From an uncultured Corynebacterium sp. (lineage in GTDB: Bacteria > Actinomycetota > Actinomycetes > Mycobacteriales > Mycobacteriaceae), in contig CAMIPB010000002.1 in assembly GCA_946223355.1 (NCBI GenBank), positions 1 to 64,000 of the forward strand: DNA of 64,000 bases, written 5' to 3'. Under the pieces are notes generated by a model, which worked only from the letters and a program-made list of their open reading frames with translations, was not told the DNA's origin and searched no databases. Positions 8,591 to 17,557 of this stretch are shown piece after piece; position 1 is the stretch's first letter, and every line of letters starts with the position of its first letter. The position numbers and the translations under genes were made by a program.

Positions 8591-9747
8591 CGCGCAGCGT
8601 GTACTACATGGCGGTAAACGTTGTTCCAACTGGACTTGATCTCGTAATTGAACAAACCCCAGTCGTGCACGCCGTGGTCGAGGAAGTCTGAGTGCACGTC
8701 AACACCGCGTTTGCGGGCGGCGGAGGAGAAGCGGGCAGACATTGAGCGGCTGAGGATTTCTGCGGGATAAAAGCCAGCCATGTCGCTGACGGCTGCCTTC
8801 TCGTACTGGTCAACCGGGCCGAGTTTCCCATTGCCGGCACCGACATACAGCTTCACGTCATGCCTAGCGAGCGTCGGCAAGCGGCGGTATGGGTTGTTTT
8901 CCCGCCAGGTCTTACCCTTGAATGCGCCCCACATCGTCCGGCTAGTAGATGAACCCACCTGCGGAGTCAGATCCCACATCAAACGGCCATGCGTTGACTC
9001 AGTTTCGGGAAAAGCGGAGTACAAGCCCGCAGCGCGGAAACGCTGCGGATAATTAGCCGCAATGACAGGTGCCGCGCGGCCGGTATTAGACAGACCGGAC
9101 ACCACATCGCCTGTGCCCTTGCCATGGAAATTGCGGTCAATGTATTCCGGGACAACTCTTCCCACCAGGGTGGACCAGCAGCCCGCACCGTAGGTTGGAT
9201 CATTAAGCATCTTTGCTAAATGCGGTACCTTGTCATCTTCATATGACCAATCGGAGTAGGAAGAAAATGCACCGCCTTCAAAAGCAACTGCGTTCACGCC
9301 TTTGTCTTTAAAAAACGTGAGCATCTCAGAGTTAGCGACGTAGTTTTTATCCTTGCCGCCATGCATACCTGGCATGAAGTAAAGCGTTGAGCGCGGTTTC
9401 GTATTCGTCTTCGGCGGATGCACCACGTGAAGAGTTACCAGGCCACCAACGCTCGGGTTGGTGCGCACTTTAATCTCCGTATAGGTCTTTGAATGCTTCT
9501 TACGAGATACTTCATCGAGCTTCAACGCTGCGCACTCAGCGGTTTCGTGTGGGCGGCGCGAGGCTGCCTTCGACGAACCAGAATTTGCCACGGAATCTGT
9601 CAGCTCATTTTTTATCGGAGCAGGTTTTGTCGGAGCGGGTTTTGTCCGAGCATGTTGCCCTGGCGTTGCTTGAGCGGCGACTGGAGTACAAAACGCGAGG
9701 CTGACTGAGCAGACCGCGGCAAACGCAGTAAGAAGATAGCGGTTCAA
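8587..9747 (-). CDS. secreted mycolyltransferase-like alpha/beta-hydrolase
   Basis: A signal peptide (residues 1-26, ending VAAQA) exports this 386-residue protein. A Pro/Lys/Thr linker with a TKPAP repeat follows. The hydrolase domain resembles corynomycolyl transferases: FEGGAFSSYSDW matches the conserved segment before the active site, the nucleophile is Ser220 in GLSNTG, and a late His lies in DHGVHDWGLF. Such enzymes move mycolic acids between trehalose monomycolate and arabinogalactan or other acceptors in the outer layer. The nucleophile elbow is GLSNTG where the family normally has GLSMGG, so the substrate may differ, and an esterase role is possible. It is a single gene, convergent with cydC and sharing a 4-base stop overlap with it. 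Confidence 0.72.
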   Translation of the reverse strand: MNRYLLTAFAAVCSVSLAFCTPVAAQATPGQHARTKPAPTKPAPIKNELTDSVANSGSSKAASRRPHETAECAALKLDEVSRKKHSKTYTEIKVRTNPSVGGLVTLHVVHPPKTNTKPRSTLYFMPGMHGGKDKNYVANSEMLTFFKDKGVNAVAFEGGAFSSYSDWSYEDDKVPHLAKMLNDPTYGAGCWSTLVGRVVPEYIDRNFHGKGTGDVVSGLSNTGRAAPVIAANYPQRFRAAGLYSAFPETESTHGRLMWDLTPQVGSSTSRTMWGAFKGKTWRENNPYRRLPTLARHDVKLYVGAGNGKLGPVDQYEKAAVSDMAGFYPAEILSRSMSARFSSAARKRGVDVHSDFLDHGVHDWGLFNYEIKSSWNNVYRHVVHAAR

Positions 9748-9791
9748 AATTACCTTTATAGATAAGAATTACTAGCGATAGCTAAGAAGTA

Positions 9792-9977
9792 CTAGCGCTC
9801 GTCGATTGGCGCGGTGCTGGACGATGCCGAATCGTCGTTATGCTGCTGCTGATTGCGCGCGGCCTTCAGCATCGCGGTAGTCAGCGCGACCTTGGCCAAC
9901 AGCGCGGATTCCTCATTAGTAAACTGCGACGATCTCTCCACTTGTATTAAGTTAATACCTCTCCGCACGAAATGCAC
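9792..9977 (-). CDS. small hypothetical protein
   Basis: This open frame of up to 61 residues contains a plausible amphipathic helix (ALLAKVALTTAMLKAA) followed by a polar Gln/Asn/Ser tail. I do not recognise it. The GTG used here lacks a ribosome site. A GTG 39 bases further in (giving MERSSQF...) has GGAGAGG 16 bases upstream, which is also not ideal. It lies between the mycolyltransferase-like gene and the divergent YtxH-like gene. Its helix-rich composition is the only support for it being real. Confidence 0.35.
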   Translation of the reverse strand: MHFVRRGINLIQVERSSQFTNEESALLAKVALTTAMLKAARNQQQHNDDSASSSTAPIDER

Positions 9978-10082
9978 TACTTATTCCAGGAAAATCTGTT
10001 TGGGGGTAAGGTTTACCATGACCCCGGCACACCATATGGTGGCCGCAAATGACAATTCGCACCAAGGGAGATGGACAACACG

Positions 10083-10391
10083 ATGTTCCAGTTCGTCGTA
10101 GGAGCAGCCGCAGGATACGTGCTAGGCACCAAGGCGGGCCGCAAGCGCTTCCACCAAATCAAGGGAGCCTACGAAAAGACCATCAACTCCCCTGTCACCA
10201 AATCTGCAATTGATGCTTCCCGCCGCGCACTCGCAAACCGGCTCGACCCGGAGCCACGCATGCGTGAAATCAAAGACCACCGCGCAGGCGGACGCTTTGG
10301 GCGCGTGACCGGCAGGGGCAAGCAAGGTGGCGTGAATGGCGGCGGCCAGGATGAAAGCGTGGACAAGATTTACGAGCCGGACGAGGATTAA
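10083..10391 (+). CDS. YtxH-like small membrane-associated protein
   Basis: The product is about 102 residues long. The N-terminal segment FQFVVGAAAGYVLGTKAGRKR is a glycine-zipper-like hydrophobic stretch followed by basic residues, as in YtxH-domain proteins of unknown molecular function. The rest is basic, then Gly-rich and acidic. An ATG at 10071 abuts AGGGAG with no spacer and so cannot be used with it. The ATG at 10083 is 12 bases downstream and is preferred. The gene is convergent with dnaG, 23 bases away. Confidence 0.65.
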   Translation: MFQFVVGAAAGYVLGTKAGRKRFHQIKGAYEKTINSPVTKSAIDASRRALANRLDPEPRMREIKDHRAGGRFGRVTGRGKQGGVNGGGQDESVDKIYEPDED

Positions 10392-10414
10392 GCCCCGTCG
10401 AAGTTTAATCAGGA

Positions 10415-12361
10415 TTAATCCGGAAACGCCCGCTCATTAAGCTCCCGGCGCGCCTGCTCAAGAGCGAGGAGATCGGCGAATAAGGAGTTGTAGGCCTGCT
10501 CGTCGTCGGAGGGGCGCATGCGCTGGAGCTGGGCTTTGAGTTGGGCGATTTGGTCCCCCACGATGGTTTCTTGCAGGCGGCTTAACACCATGTCGCAGTA
10601 CTCGGAGAGGTACTTCGGATCTTTAATGTCCTCCTCGCGGGCGCCGGGCAGAATTTCTTCCACGGCGAGCTGGGATACGAAGTGCCGGCCGCGGAGATCG
10701 GTCATCTCCCCTGCTACTTGCGCGATCCAGTCTGTGGTGGGCAGATTAGCACCTTGGGTCACGCCACCGGCGGCGTCAATAGCTTTGCGCACCAGCCGGT
10801 AGGCGTCATTGGAATAGTCATCGGCGGCGATGCCGTCAAAGTAGTCACCAGCCACCGCGGGCATTTGCAAGGCAAGTTTGAGGGCTTCGCGCTGCGGCCA
10901 CAAGTGGGTCTCGTTGGGGCTCGGCAAAATTAACGCCGGGGTGTAGTTCGCGGCAGGTGGCTGTTGGTTGCGGGCCAGTTCTGCGCGGCGCTCGGCCATG
11001 AGCTCGGCCTTGGATTTTTTCTTTGGTTTCTTTGCTTGCGTGCGTACCTGTTGCAGGACTTCGTCCGGGTTGGTCCAGCCCACCCAGCCTGCTAATCGAC
11101 GCGCGTATTCCGTCTGCAATGCACGGTCGCGGATGTCGGCGACGACGGGCACGGTGCGTCGTAAAGCTTGCAGGCGGCCTTCTACGGAATCGAGTTTGAA
11201 GTCTTTGAGCAGAGACTGGATAACAAACTCGAACATGGGGATGCGGTCTGCTACGAGATCGCGCACCGCAACGTCTCCTCGCGCTAGGCGCAGATCACAC
11301 GGGTCCATGCCGTCCGGGGCGACGGAGACAAAAGACTGCCCGGTGAACTTCTGTTCGCCTTCGAAGGCGCGCAAAGCGGCTTTTTGCCCCGCTTCATCGC
11401 CGTCGAAGGTATAGATGAGCTCGCCGGTGAAGTAGCTATCATCCAGCATGATGCGGCGTAGTAGTTGCAGGTGGTCTGAGCCGAACGCGGTTCCGGAACT
11501 GGCGACGGCCGTCTTCACACCAGCTGCGTGCATCGCCATCACATCCGTATAGCCTTCTACGATGACGGCTTGATGTTGCTTGGCGATGTGCTTTTTGGCC
11601 ACATCAATTCCAAAGAGCACCTTGGATTTGTTATAGAGCAACGTGTCCGAGGTGTTCATGTATTTGCCCATGTTGTCATCATCGAACAGCTTGCGCGCGC
11701 CAAAGCCGATGACGTTATTGGACAGGTCTTTGATAGGCCACAGCAGACGACGGTGAAAACGGTCAATGGGGCCACGTTTGCCCATTTTGGAAATACCCGC
11801 TGCCTCCAGCTCTTCGAAGCTAAACCCCTTGCGCAACAAGTACTTTGTCGCCGTATCCCAGCCTTCCGGGGCGTAACCGCACTCAAACTCGTAAATTAGC
11901 TCGCGGGAAAAACCACGATCCAAAAGAAAGTCGCGGGCTTTTGCTGCTTGCGGGGTTTCCAATTGTTGGCGGTAAAACTCGTGGACCACACGGTTCGCCT
12001 CTATCAAGCGTCGCCGCGTACCGGGCTTTTCATTGCGTGCGCCCGTGGTGCCGCCTTGGTAGGTGATGTTGTAGCCAATTTTCTGCGCTACTGCTTCCAC
12101 TGCTTCCGGGAAAGACAGCTGTTCCATCTCCATGAGGAAGGTGAATACGTCTCCGCCTTTATCGGTGGAGAAACAGTGGTAGTAACCATGCTGCGGGCGC
12201 ACGTGGAAAGACGGTGTTTTCTCGTCTTTAAACGGTGATAGCCCCTTGAGCGAGTCATGACCCGCGGGCTTTAATTGCACGTACTCGCCCACGATTTCAT
12301 CGAGCGGGGCGCGTTCACGGATCGCTTGAATGTCGCTCTCCGGAATCCTGCCTCGTGCCAT
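10415..12361 (-). CDS. dnaG: DNA primase with a degenerate zinc ribbon
   Basis: This 648-residue enzyme makes RNA primers at the replication fork. The N-terminal CHC2-type region, the TOPRIM core (VEGYTDVMAMH, then YTFDGDEAGQKAA) and a DnaB-interacting C-terminus are in order. In the usual zinc ribbon the ligands are Cys, His, Cys, Cys. Here they read Ser42, Lys45, Cys63 and Thr66 (GLSPFKDEK and HCFSTDKGG), so three of the four are missing while the surrounding fold is well conserved. I think other Corynebacterium primases look similar, but I could not check. ATG start. It is divergent from the RNase gene across 75 bp. Confidence 0.95.
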   Translation of the reverse strand: MARGRIPESDIQAIRERAPLDEIVGEYVQLKPAGHDSLKGLSPFKDEKTPSFHVRPQHGYYHCFSTDKGGDVFTFLMEMEQLSFPEAVEAVAQKIGYNITYQGGTTGARNEKPGTRRRLIEANRVVHEFYRQQLETPQAAKARDFLLDRGFSRELIYEFECGYAPEGWDTATKYLLRKGFSFEELEAAGISKMGKRGPIDRFHRRLLWPIKDLSNNVIGFGARKLFDDDNMGKYMNTSDTLLYNKSKVLFGIDVAKKHIAKQHQAVIVEGYTDVMAMHAAGVKTAVASSGTAFGSDHLQLLRRIMLDDSYFTGELIYTFDGDEAGQKAALRAFEGEQKFTGQSFVSVAPDGMDPCDLRLARGDVAVRDLVADRIPMFEFVIQSLLKDFKLDSVEGRLQALRRTVPVVADIRDRALQTEYARRLAGWVGWTNPDEVLQQVRTQAKKPKKKSKAELMAERRAELARNQQPPAANYTPALILPSPNETHLWPQREALKLALQMPAVAGDYFDGIAADDYSNDAYRLVRKAIDAAGGVTQGANLPTTDWIAQVAGEMTDLRGRHFVSQLAVEEILPGAREEDIKDPKYLSEYCDMVLSRLQETIVGDQIAQLKAQLQRMRPSDDEQAYNSLFADLLALEQARRELNERAFPD

Positions 12362-12436
12362 GAGGAATGATTCTACTCCGCATCCGTTAATCTGCCAGCT
12401 GGCTTGCCGCCACCGGTCATGGAAAGATAGCTAACC

Positions 12437-13069
12437 ATGGGAAATCCACGCACTTCGCAGCACCGCGGCTCTGGTAATTCCGCTAGCCGCTCTGGTAATT
12501 CCGGGGGCCGCTCTGGCAAATCTGGCAGCAAGCAGAAGAGTTTGCTCGCCACCCTCGGCGTCATTGCCGTTGGTCTTGTTGGCTCCTACTTTGGCATTGA
12601 AGGTCTAGGCGATAATGGCTCAACCACTGGCTCTGGTTCCGGCGCTGGAACATCGACGAGCGCTGCCACGAGCGCAGTCTCTACAGCACATCCTGGCAAC
12701 AAGCCATCGCAGTCCACACAGAACTCAGCGCCTGCGCCGGCTCCGTCGCCTCAGGAAGGCAACAGTGGGCTGGAGACGTGCTCCATGGATGAGCTGCCCG
12801 CGGAGGCAGAAGACACCGCCGATGACATTTTGGCAGGTGGTCCTTATGATTATCCACAAAACGACAACAAGCGTTTTGGTAACTACGAAGGGGTTTTACC
12901 GCAAGAGTCAAAGAACTTCTACCGCGAATACACCGTGGAAACCCCTGGAATCAATCACCGTGGTGCAAAGCGCATTGTGACCGGCGGTGGCAAGAAGGGT
13001 GACCCAGACGTCTGGTTCTACACCGATGACCACTACGAGAGTTTCTGCGAGATTACCGATGCCGAATAA
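12437..13069 (+). CDS. membrane-anchored or secreted guanyl-specific ribonuclease (RNase Sa/barnase family)
   Basis: The 210-residue product has a Ser/Gly/Arg-rich start and one hydrophobic segment at about 35-53 (signal anchor or signal peptide). A low-complexity Ser/Thr/Pro linker (60-110) and a 95-residue ribonuclease domain follow. The domain aligns by eye with RNase Sa: Cys115 and Cys204 fit the terminal disulfide, Glu164 (REYTVETPG) is the general base, Arg179 (GAKRIV) binds phosphate and His199 (DDHYESF) is the general acid. It would cleave RNA after G outside the cell. The next gene, overlapping its stop by 11 bases, encodes a barstar-like inhibitor. It could serve nutrient RNA use, or act as a toxin against neighbours. 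Confidence 0.85.
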   Translation: MGNPRTSQHRGSGNSASRSGNSGGRSGKSGSKQKSLLATLGVIAVGLVGSYFGIEGLGDNGSTTGSGSGAGTSTSAATSAVSTAHPGNKPSQSTQNSAPAPAPSPQEGNSGLETCSMDELPAEAEDTADDILAGGPYDYPQNDNKRFGNYEGVLPQESKNFYREYTVETPGINHRGAKRIVTGGGKKGDPDVWFYTDDHYESFCEITDAE

Positions 13070-13292
13070 ATACCTACTTATCACCGACCACATTGGCAGC
13101 CGCGCTGATTTTTTCGAAGCTTTTGGCAACCTGGAACTCATGCGCGGGCGCTGCGTGCCCCGCAACCTGGATGCCCTTGCGGATACCCTACGTGAGTTAG
13201 ATATCCCTGGCATTACGTTTACTGATTACCACGCGGATGATGCCGCCCTTGCCGAGGTGTTCGACGACCTCGGCATCGCGTTTTATTGCTAG
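13059..13292 (+). CDS. barstar-like ribonuclease inhibitor
   Basis: This small cytosolic protein of 77 residues has the barstar hallmark PRNLDALADTLREL, preceded by a short strand (KYLLITDHI) and a helix (SRADFFEAFG), and an acidic helix follows. Its role would be to bind and block the active site of the RNase encoded just upstream, protecting the producer. The ATG at 13059 lies inside the 3' end of the RNase gene and overlaps it by 11 bases, so translation is coupled. The frame is open further upstream, but those codons lie within the RNase gene and have no ribosome site. It is slightly shorter than the 89-residue barstar of Bacillus. Confidence 0.82.
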   Translation: MPNKYLLITDHIGSRADFFEAFGNLELMRGRCVPRNLDALADTLRELDIPGITFTDYHADDAALAEVFDDLGIAFYC

Positions 13293-13310
13293 CCGACGTC
13301 GTTTTCGCGG

Positions 13311-14672
13311 CTAGCCGAAGTAGCCCGACAGCTCCGCAGACTGCTTAGCAAGGCGCTCCAAACGCGATTCCGTCATGGACGCAATCTGATCGATGATGAC
13401 GCGTTGCTGTTGCGCCGGTGACTGCGCCTGCTGCCACCACAAACGAAACATCGGATCGAGTGAACCCGGCGCGCCGGCAAGCAGGTAGTCAAACACGCGG
13501 AAGATGCGCTCGCGCTGGCGGTCTTGCCGCGCTAAGTGCGTGGGCAAATCCATCACATACAGTACTGCGATTGCCTTGAGCAGAGTTACTTCCGCCAGTG
13601 CCCCGCCTGGGATAATCAGATCGCCGTGCTGGCGGCCCAATATAGGCGTCGAATCCTGCGTATCGGCCATGACCGATATCGGGGTGGGAGCGGATATATC
13701 ACTCGTACGTGAGGCTCCTAAAGTGGCCGAGACGGTGGCGCCTACGTAGCGGCCAACCAGCTCTGAAGTCATCTTCTTCAAGTCTGCGTAGCCACGCAGG
13801 GTGTTGTTGAAATCAGCTGCCTGAGCGACGACGGGCAGCTGGCGGAGAGAATCAGCGGCGTCTAAAAGCGCGTCGACGTCCACGCCGAAGGCTTTGGCAC
13901 CTTTTTCCGCGAGTGCGGCCAGCTCGACGAGATCCCACAAGACATTGAGGTTGACGCGGCCGGAAACGATTCCATCTTCAACGTCATGCACGGAATAAGC
14001 AATATCATCGGACCAGTCCATCGCTTGTGCTTCCATCGAAGCTCTGCGATCCGTATGCCCCTGACGCAGCCAGGTCAGAATGTGCGCGTCTTCGTCGTAA
14101 CAACCGTATTTACGGTTGATAGTGCCGTCCGGGTTGGTCTTGGTCTGCGGGTACTTACAAGCGGCATCAAGGGCAGCGCGCGTGAGATTGAGCCCATAAG
14201 ACACAGTGTGCGAGCCATCCGCGGTGGTTTCTTCCTCTAAAACCTTTGGCTCCAAGCGCGCCAAGATACGCAAGGTTTGAGCGTTGCCCTCAAAACCGCC
14301 ACAGTCAGCGGCTACTTCATTGAGTGCGTTTTCCCCATTGTGGCCATACGGCGGGTGCCCAATGTCATGGGTCAGGCCAGCCATGTCACACAAGTCAGGA
14401 TCTAGTCCCAAACCGGAGCCAATCCCGCGCGCTATCTGCGCGACCTCCAATGAGTGTGTCAGCCGTGTGCGTGGGGTATCCCCATCCCGGGGGCCTACAA
14501 CCTGGGTTTTGTCAGCGAGACGTCGAAAAGCAGCAGAATGTAGCACGCGAGCCCGATCACGTGCGAAAGCACCACGGTGGTCAGACTGCGCATCCTGTTC
14601 ATCCCCAAAGCCACTGCCTTTGGGCGCTTCAGAAAATAGCCGCTCAAAATCGGCCGGTCCATATGTGTACAT
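13311..14672 (-). CDS. dgt: deoxyguanosinetriphosphate triphosphohydrolase-like HD protein
   Basis: This 453-residue HD-domain phosphohydrolase splits dNTPs (dGTP preferred) into the nucleoside and triphosphate. The metal site is visible as RLTHSLEVAQ and GLTHDIGHPPYGHNGE, giving the H...HD...D pattern. The N-terminal RVLHSAAFRRLADKTQV is also typical. It lies 11 bases behind the DUF218 gene and is probably co-transcribed with it. It is convergent with the RNase-barstar pair, 18 bases away. A 7-bp inverted repeat (13289-13295 with 13308-13314) covers both stop codons but has no T run. Confidence 0.92.
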   Translation of the reverse strand: MYTYGPADFERLFSEAPKGSGFGDEQDAQSDHRGAFARDRARVLHSAAFRRLADKTQVVGPRDGDTPRTRLTHSLEVAQIARGIGSGLGLDPDLCDMAGLTHDIGHPPYGHNGENALNEVAADCGGFEGNAQTLRILARLEPKVLEEETTADGSHTVSYGLNLTRAALDAACKYPQTKTNPDGTINRKYGCYDEDAHILTWLRQGHTDRRASMEAQAMDWSDDIAYSVHDVEDGIVSGRVNLNVLWDLVELAALAEKGAKAFGVDVDALLDAADSLRQLPVVAQAADFNNTLRGYADLKKMTSELVGRYVGATVSATLGASRTSDISAPTPISVMADTQDSTPILGRQHGDLIIPGGALAEVTLLKAIAVLYVMDLPTHLARQDRQRERIFRVFDYLLAGAPGSLDPMFRLWWQQAQSPAQQQRVIIDQIASMTESRLERLAKQSAELSGYFG

Positions 14673-14683
14673 CGCCTTCCAGT

Positions 14684-15322
14684 CTAGGCGTTATGGCCGT
14701 GCTGCCTGCGCAACTCATCATGGCGCGCCTTGCGCGAAGGCCGAATCCTCGCCTCGAAGCGGTGCAGCTTCTCCCGTATAGCCACTGCCTTATCTTCTCC
14801 AGCGAGTTGTTCTGCCAGCACCACAACTATCCCGCCTGCCTCGTGAGCGATACTGCGCCACCACGATGGTTTGGGAAACTTTGTTGGACACCCACGTGCT
14901 GGCGAACACCGCGCGTTCATTCCCAATCCCCGCGCTATGAGCCACGTGCGCGGACAGTGCAGCGGATCCGTCACGATGACACAACGCTCGGCCGGATCGC
15001 TGTTGATTGCTTCCGTACCAAGCTGCGGAAAGCGCTCCACAACTGCCTGCAAGGATGCTTTGGTGTCATTGCCTTCAGGCACGGCGGTAATCGCTGGGGT
15101 GGCTGAGGGACCGCCGCCGGGAATTGTGGCCAACTTTTTAATAAGAAAGCCCTTGCCCACACCGGCTTCAGTAAAACGGTCGCCGGGGAGGTTGCCGCCG
15201 ACGGTGACAAAGTGGACGTCGGAATGCATGCGAGCCAGGCAGGCCGCGTGGTTAAGGCGGGCGGCGAGTATCCGGGACGGGCGGCCGTCATATTGCGCGG
15301 CGCCAAGGACGATAATGTACAC
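14684..15322 (-). CDS. YdcF-type (DUF218) protein
   Basis: The product has 212 residues. YIIVLGAAQYDGRPSRILAARL is the classic DUF218 opening (a Rossmann-like strand, then G and R). GGNLPGDRFTEAGVG and the later VTDPLHCPRTWLIARGLG are the other conserved blocks. Relatives (YdcF, SanA, ElyC) influence the cell envelope or bind SAM, but the reaction is not established. There is no transmembrane segment, unlike SanA/ElyC. It stands upstream of dgt with an 11-base gap. Its 5' end overlaps no gene, and it is divergent from the TPM protein with only 39 bases between the starts. Confidence 0.8.
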   Translation of the reverse strand: MYIIVLGAAQYDGRPSRILAARLNHAACLARMHSDVHFVTVGGNLPGDRFTEAGVGKGFLIKKLATIPGGGPSATPAITAVPEGNDTKASLQAVVERFPQLGTEAINSDPAERCVIVTDPLHCPRTWLIARGLGMNARCSPARGCPTKFPKPSWWRSIAHEAGGIVVVLAEQLAGEDKAVAIREKLHRFEARIRPSRKARHDELRRQHGHNA

Positions 15323-15361
15323 CTCCCCCAGTGTGCCAGGTTGCGCGGTAAACTAAACTGC

Positions 15362-17557
15362 ATGAAACACGCCGCTAATTCTGCACGTTACTCCCACAAG
15401 CGTTACCGCCACCGCCACGAGCTGATGGCGTGGTTGTTTATCTCCAGCGCCGCAGCTTTTAGTACCGCACCTGCCGCACTAGCGGAAACTGGTGTTGAAG
15501 CGGCGTCGGTCGAGGCAGAATCGGTCGAGGCAGATTCGGTCGAGGCAGATTCGGTCGAGGCAGCGCAGGTGAAGGTGCTTGCGCAGGGAACAAAGACCGG
15601 TAAAAAGCTGGATCCTTCACAAATCACGCAGAAGGTCACAGACACCGCGGGCGTGCTCTCCTCCAGTGAGAAAAGCGAGCTCGAACAAAAGATTAAGCAA
15701 CTTCAAAAAGACCGCCAAGTAGTCACCTACGTGGTATACACGGATACTTTTGACAACCAAGACGCGGAGCAGTTTGCTTCCGCTATCGTGCGCCAGCACG
15801 GCCCCAACTCGGCGGCGATCGTAGCTTCATTTGAAGACCAACCACGTAAATTTGGTATCCAAACCGGCGACCAATGGCCAGTAGGTTTACGCGATGACAT
15901 GTACAGCGATGCCTACCCACAGATGGTGGACGGCAACTACGGCCAAGCGGCTCTCGCCGCAGTAGATACCGCATTAGCAGGCGGATCCACCGGGTCTGGT
16001 GGTTCGGCTGGTTCCGGATCTAGCGGCTCTGGTGACGGCGGTGGCGCGGGCTGGATGGCCGGTGGCCTCGGCGCGCTAGCGCTAGCGGGTGGTGGCCTGT
16101 GGGCAACAACGCGCAGAGGACGGAAGAAGAACGAGCAAGCAACGCTGGAATCCGCACGCCAGATTGAAGCCGGCGATACCAACCGCTTGGCGCAGTTAGA
16201 CACCCAGACGCTGACCACGCTGGCGGATGAGGAGCTTGTGTCTACTGATGAGTCAATTCGTCGCGGCAAAGAAGAACTCGACTTGGCCATTGCCGAGTTC
16301 GGCCCGGAGCGAGTGCGCCCTTTTACCAAGGCAATGAACCACTCCACATCCACGCTGCAGCGAGCATTTCAACTTAAGCAGCAACTCAATGATGCGATTG
16401 AAGAAACGGAACCACAGCGCCGCCAAATGCTCATAGATATCATCACCTCGTGTGGTCTGGCCGATGACGCCCTGGATAAAGAATCCGAGCGCTTCGCCGA
16501 GATGCGCAACCTGCTCATTAACGCAGGAACCAAAATCAATGAGCTCACTCAGAAGACAGTGGATCTGCGAACCCGTTTGCCACAGGTCCAAAGCCAGCTG
16601 GACGCACTTTCCGGCCAGTACCCGGCCCAGGTTTTGGAATCCATCTCTGAGAACCCCGAGATGGCTGCAGTAGCTCTCGACGAGTCCGAAAAACACCTGG
16701 CTCAAGCCCGCGAACTCGAATCCAAGCCAGCCGGCCAGCAAGGCGGTCTCGTAGCAGCGATCCGCGCAGCAGAAGAAGCAGCGCAGCTGGCAGACAAGCT
16801 CATGAAGGGCGTGGAAAACGCCGAGACTAACATCGCAGACGCCAAGGCTAACCTCCCGCTCATTGTCACTGAGATTAAAGAGGAAATCGCCGAGGCCCGC
16901 CAGCTGGAAAACCAGGGAATGAAGCAGGGCACGAAAGCCAACTGGGAAGCACTCAATCAAGTAATCGACAAAGCTCAAAAGGCGCTACGCGAAGCCGAGC
17001 AGACCGCAGATTCTGATCCACTTGGCCAATACACCAAGCTCGTGGAAATGGACACAGAGGTGGACAACCACCTGGACCCGGTCCGCGAACAAACCCAGGA
17101 ACACAGCCGCATCCTCGCACTGTTTGCCCAGCAGATGAACGTGGCCAACTCCCAGATTCAAGCGGCAGAAGATCTCATCTCCTCCCGCGGCCGCATCATC
17201 GGCTCCAGCGCGCGCACCGCACTTGCAGATTCCAAGCGCCTTAACGCTCAAGCCCTACAGGCCAAGGACTCCAACCCACATGGGGCCCTCGAAGCAGCGC
17301 GGAGTTCAGCGGCGGCGGCAGCAACTGCCCTCAAGCGTGCGCAAGACGACATCGACGCCTACCGACGCAGCCAGCAAGCGCAGCAGTTTAGCAACGGCGC
17401 CGGCAACATCATCACCGGCATGGTCATCGGATCAATGCTCAACGGTGGCGGCTATGGCGGTGGCTTCGGTGGAGGCTTTGGTGGTGGCTTCGGCGGCGGA
17501 GGTGGAGGCGGCTTCTCCGGCGGCGGAGGAGGTGGCTTCTCCGGCGGAACGTTCTAA
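15362..17557 (+). CDS. TPM-domain envelope protein with coiled coil and Gly-rich tail
   Basis: This 731-residue exported protein has, in order: a signal peptide ending near ALA (about residue 42); a run of SVEAE/SVEAD repeats made by a 15-bp tandem repeat at 15506-15560; a TPM domain (DTAGVLSSSEKSELE through the region before AGG); one transmembrane segment (GGLGALALAGGGLW) followed by RRGRKK; a long Glu/Gln-rich helical coiled-coil region; and a Gly/Phe-rich tail (GGFGGG and GGFSGG repeats). TPM proteins act in envelope or photosystem maintenance; the actinobacterial ones are uncharacterised. An in-frame start at 15212 overlaps the divergent gene and would bury the signal peptide, so ATG 15362 is used. 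The stop overlaps the next gene by 4 bases (CTAA). Confidence 0.85.
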   Translation: MKHAANSARYSHKRYRHRHELMAWLFISSAAAFSTAPAALAETGVEAASVEAESVEADSVEADSVEAAQVKVLAQGTKTGKKLDPSQITQKVTDTAGVLSSSEKSELEQKIKQLQKDRQVVTYVVYTDTFDNQDAEQFASAIVRQHGPNSAAIVASFEDQPRKFGIQTGDQWPVGLRDDMYSDAYPQMVDGNYGQAALAAVDTALAGGSTGSGGSAGSGSSGSGDGGGAGWMAGGLGALALAGGGLWATTRRGRKKNEQATLESARQIEAGDTNRLAQLDTQTLTTLADEELVSTDESIRRGKEELDLAIAEFGPERVRPFTKAMNHSTSTLQRAFQLKQQLNDAIEETEPQRRQMLIDIITSCGLADDALDKESERFAEMRNLLINAGTKINELTQKTVDLRTRLPQVQSQLDALSGQYPAQVLESISENPEMAAVALDESEKHLAQARELESKPAGQQGGLVAAIRAAEEAAQLADKLMKGVENAETNIADAKANLPLIVTEIKEEIAEARQLENQGMKQGTKANWEALNQVIDKAQKALREAEQTADSDPLGQYTKLVEMDTEVDNHLDPVREQTQEHSRILALFAQQMNVANSQIQAAEDLISSRGRIIGSSARTALADSKRLNAQALQAKDSNPHGALEAARSSAAAAATALKRAQDDIDAYRRSQQAQQFSNGAGNIITGMVIGSMLNGGGYGGGFGGGFGGGFGGGGGGGFSGGGGGGFSGGTF

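Noticed and set aside
13289..13314. Inverted repeat CTAGCCG/CGGCTAG between barstar and dgt as a terminator
   Set aside because: It is a good hairpin but lacks a T run on either strand, so it is not called a terminator.
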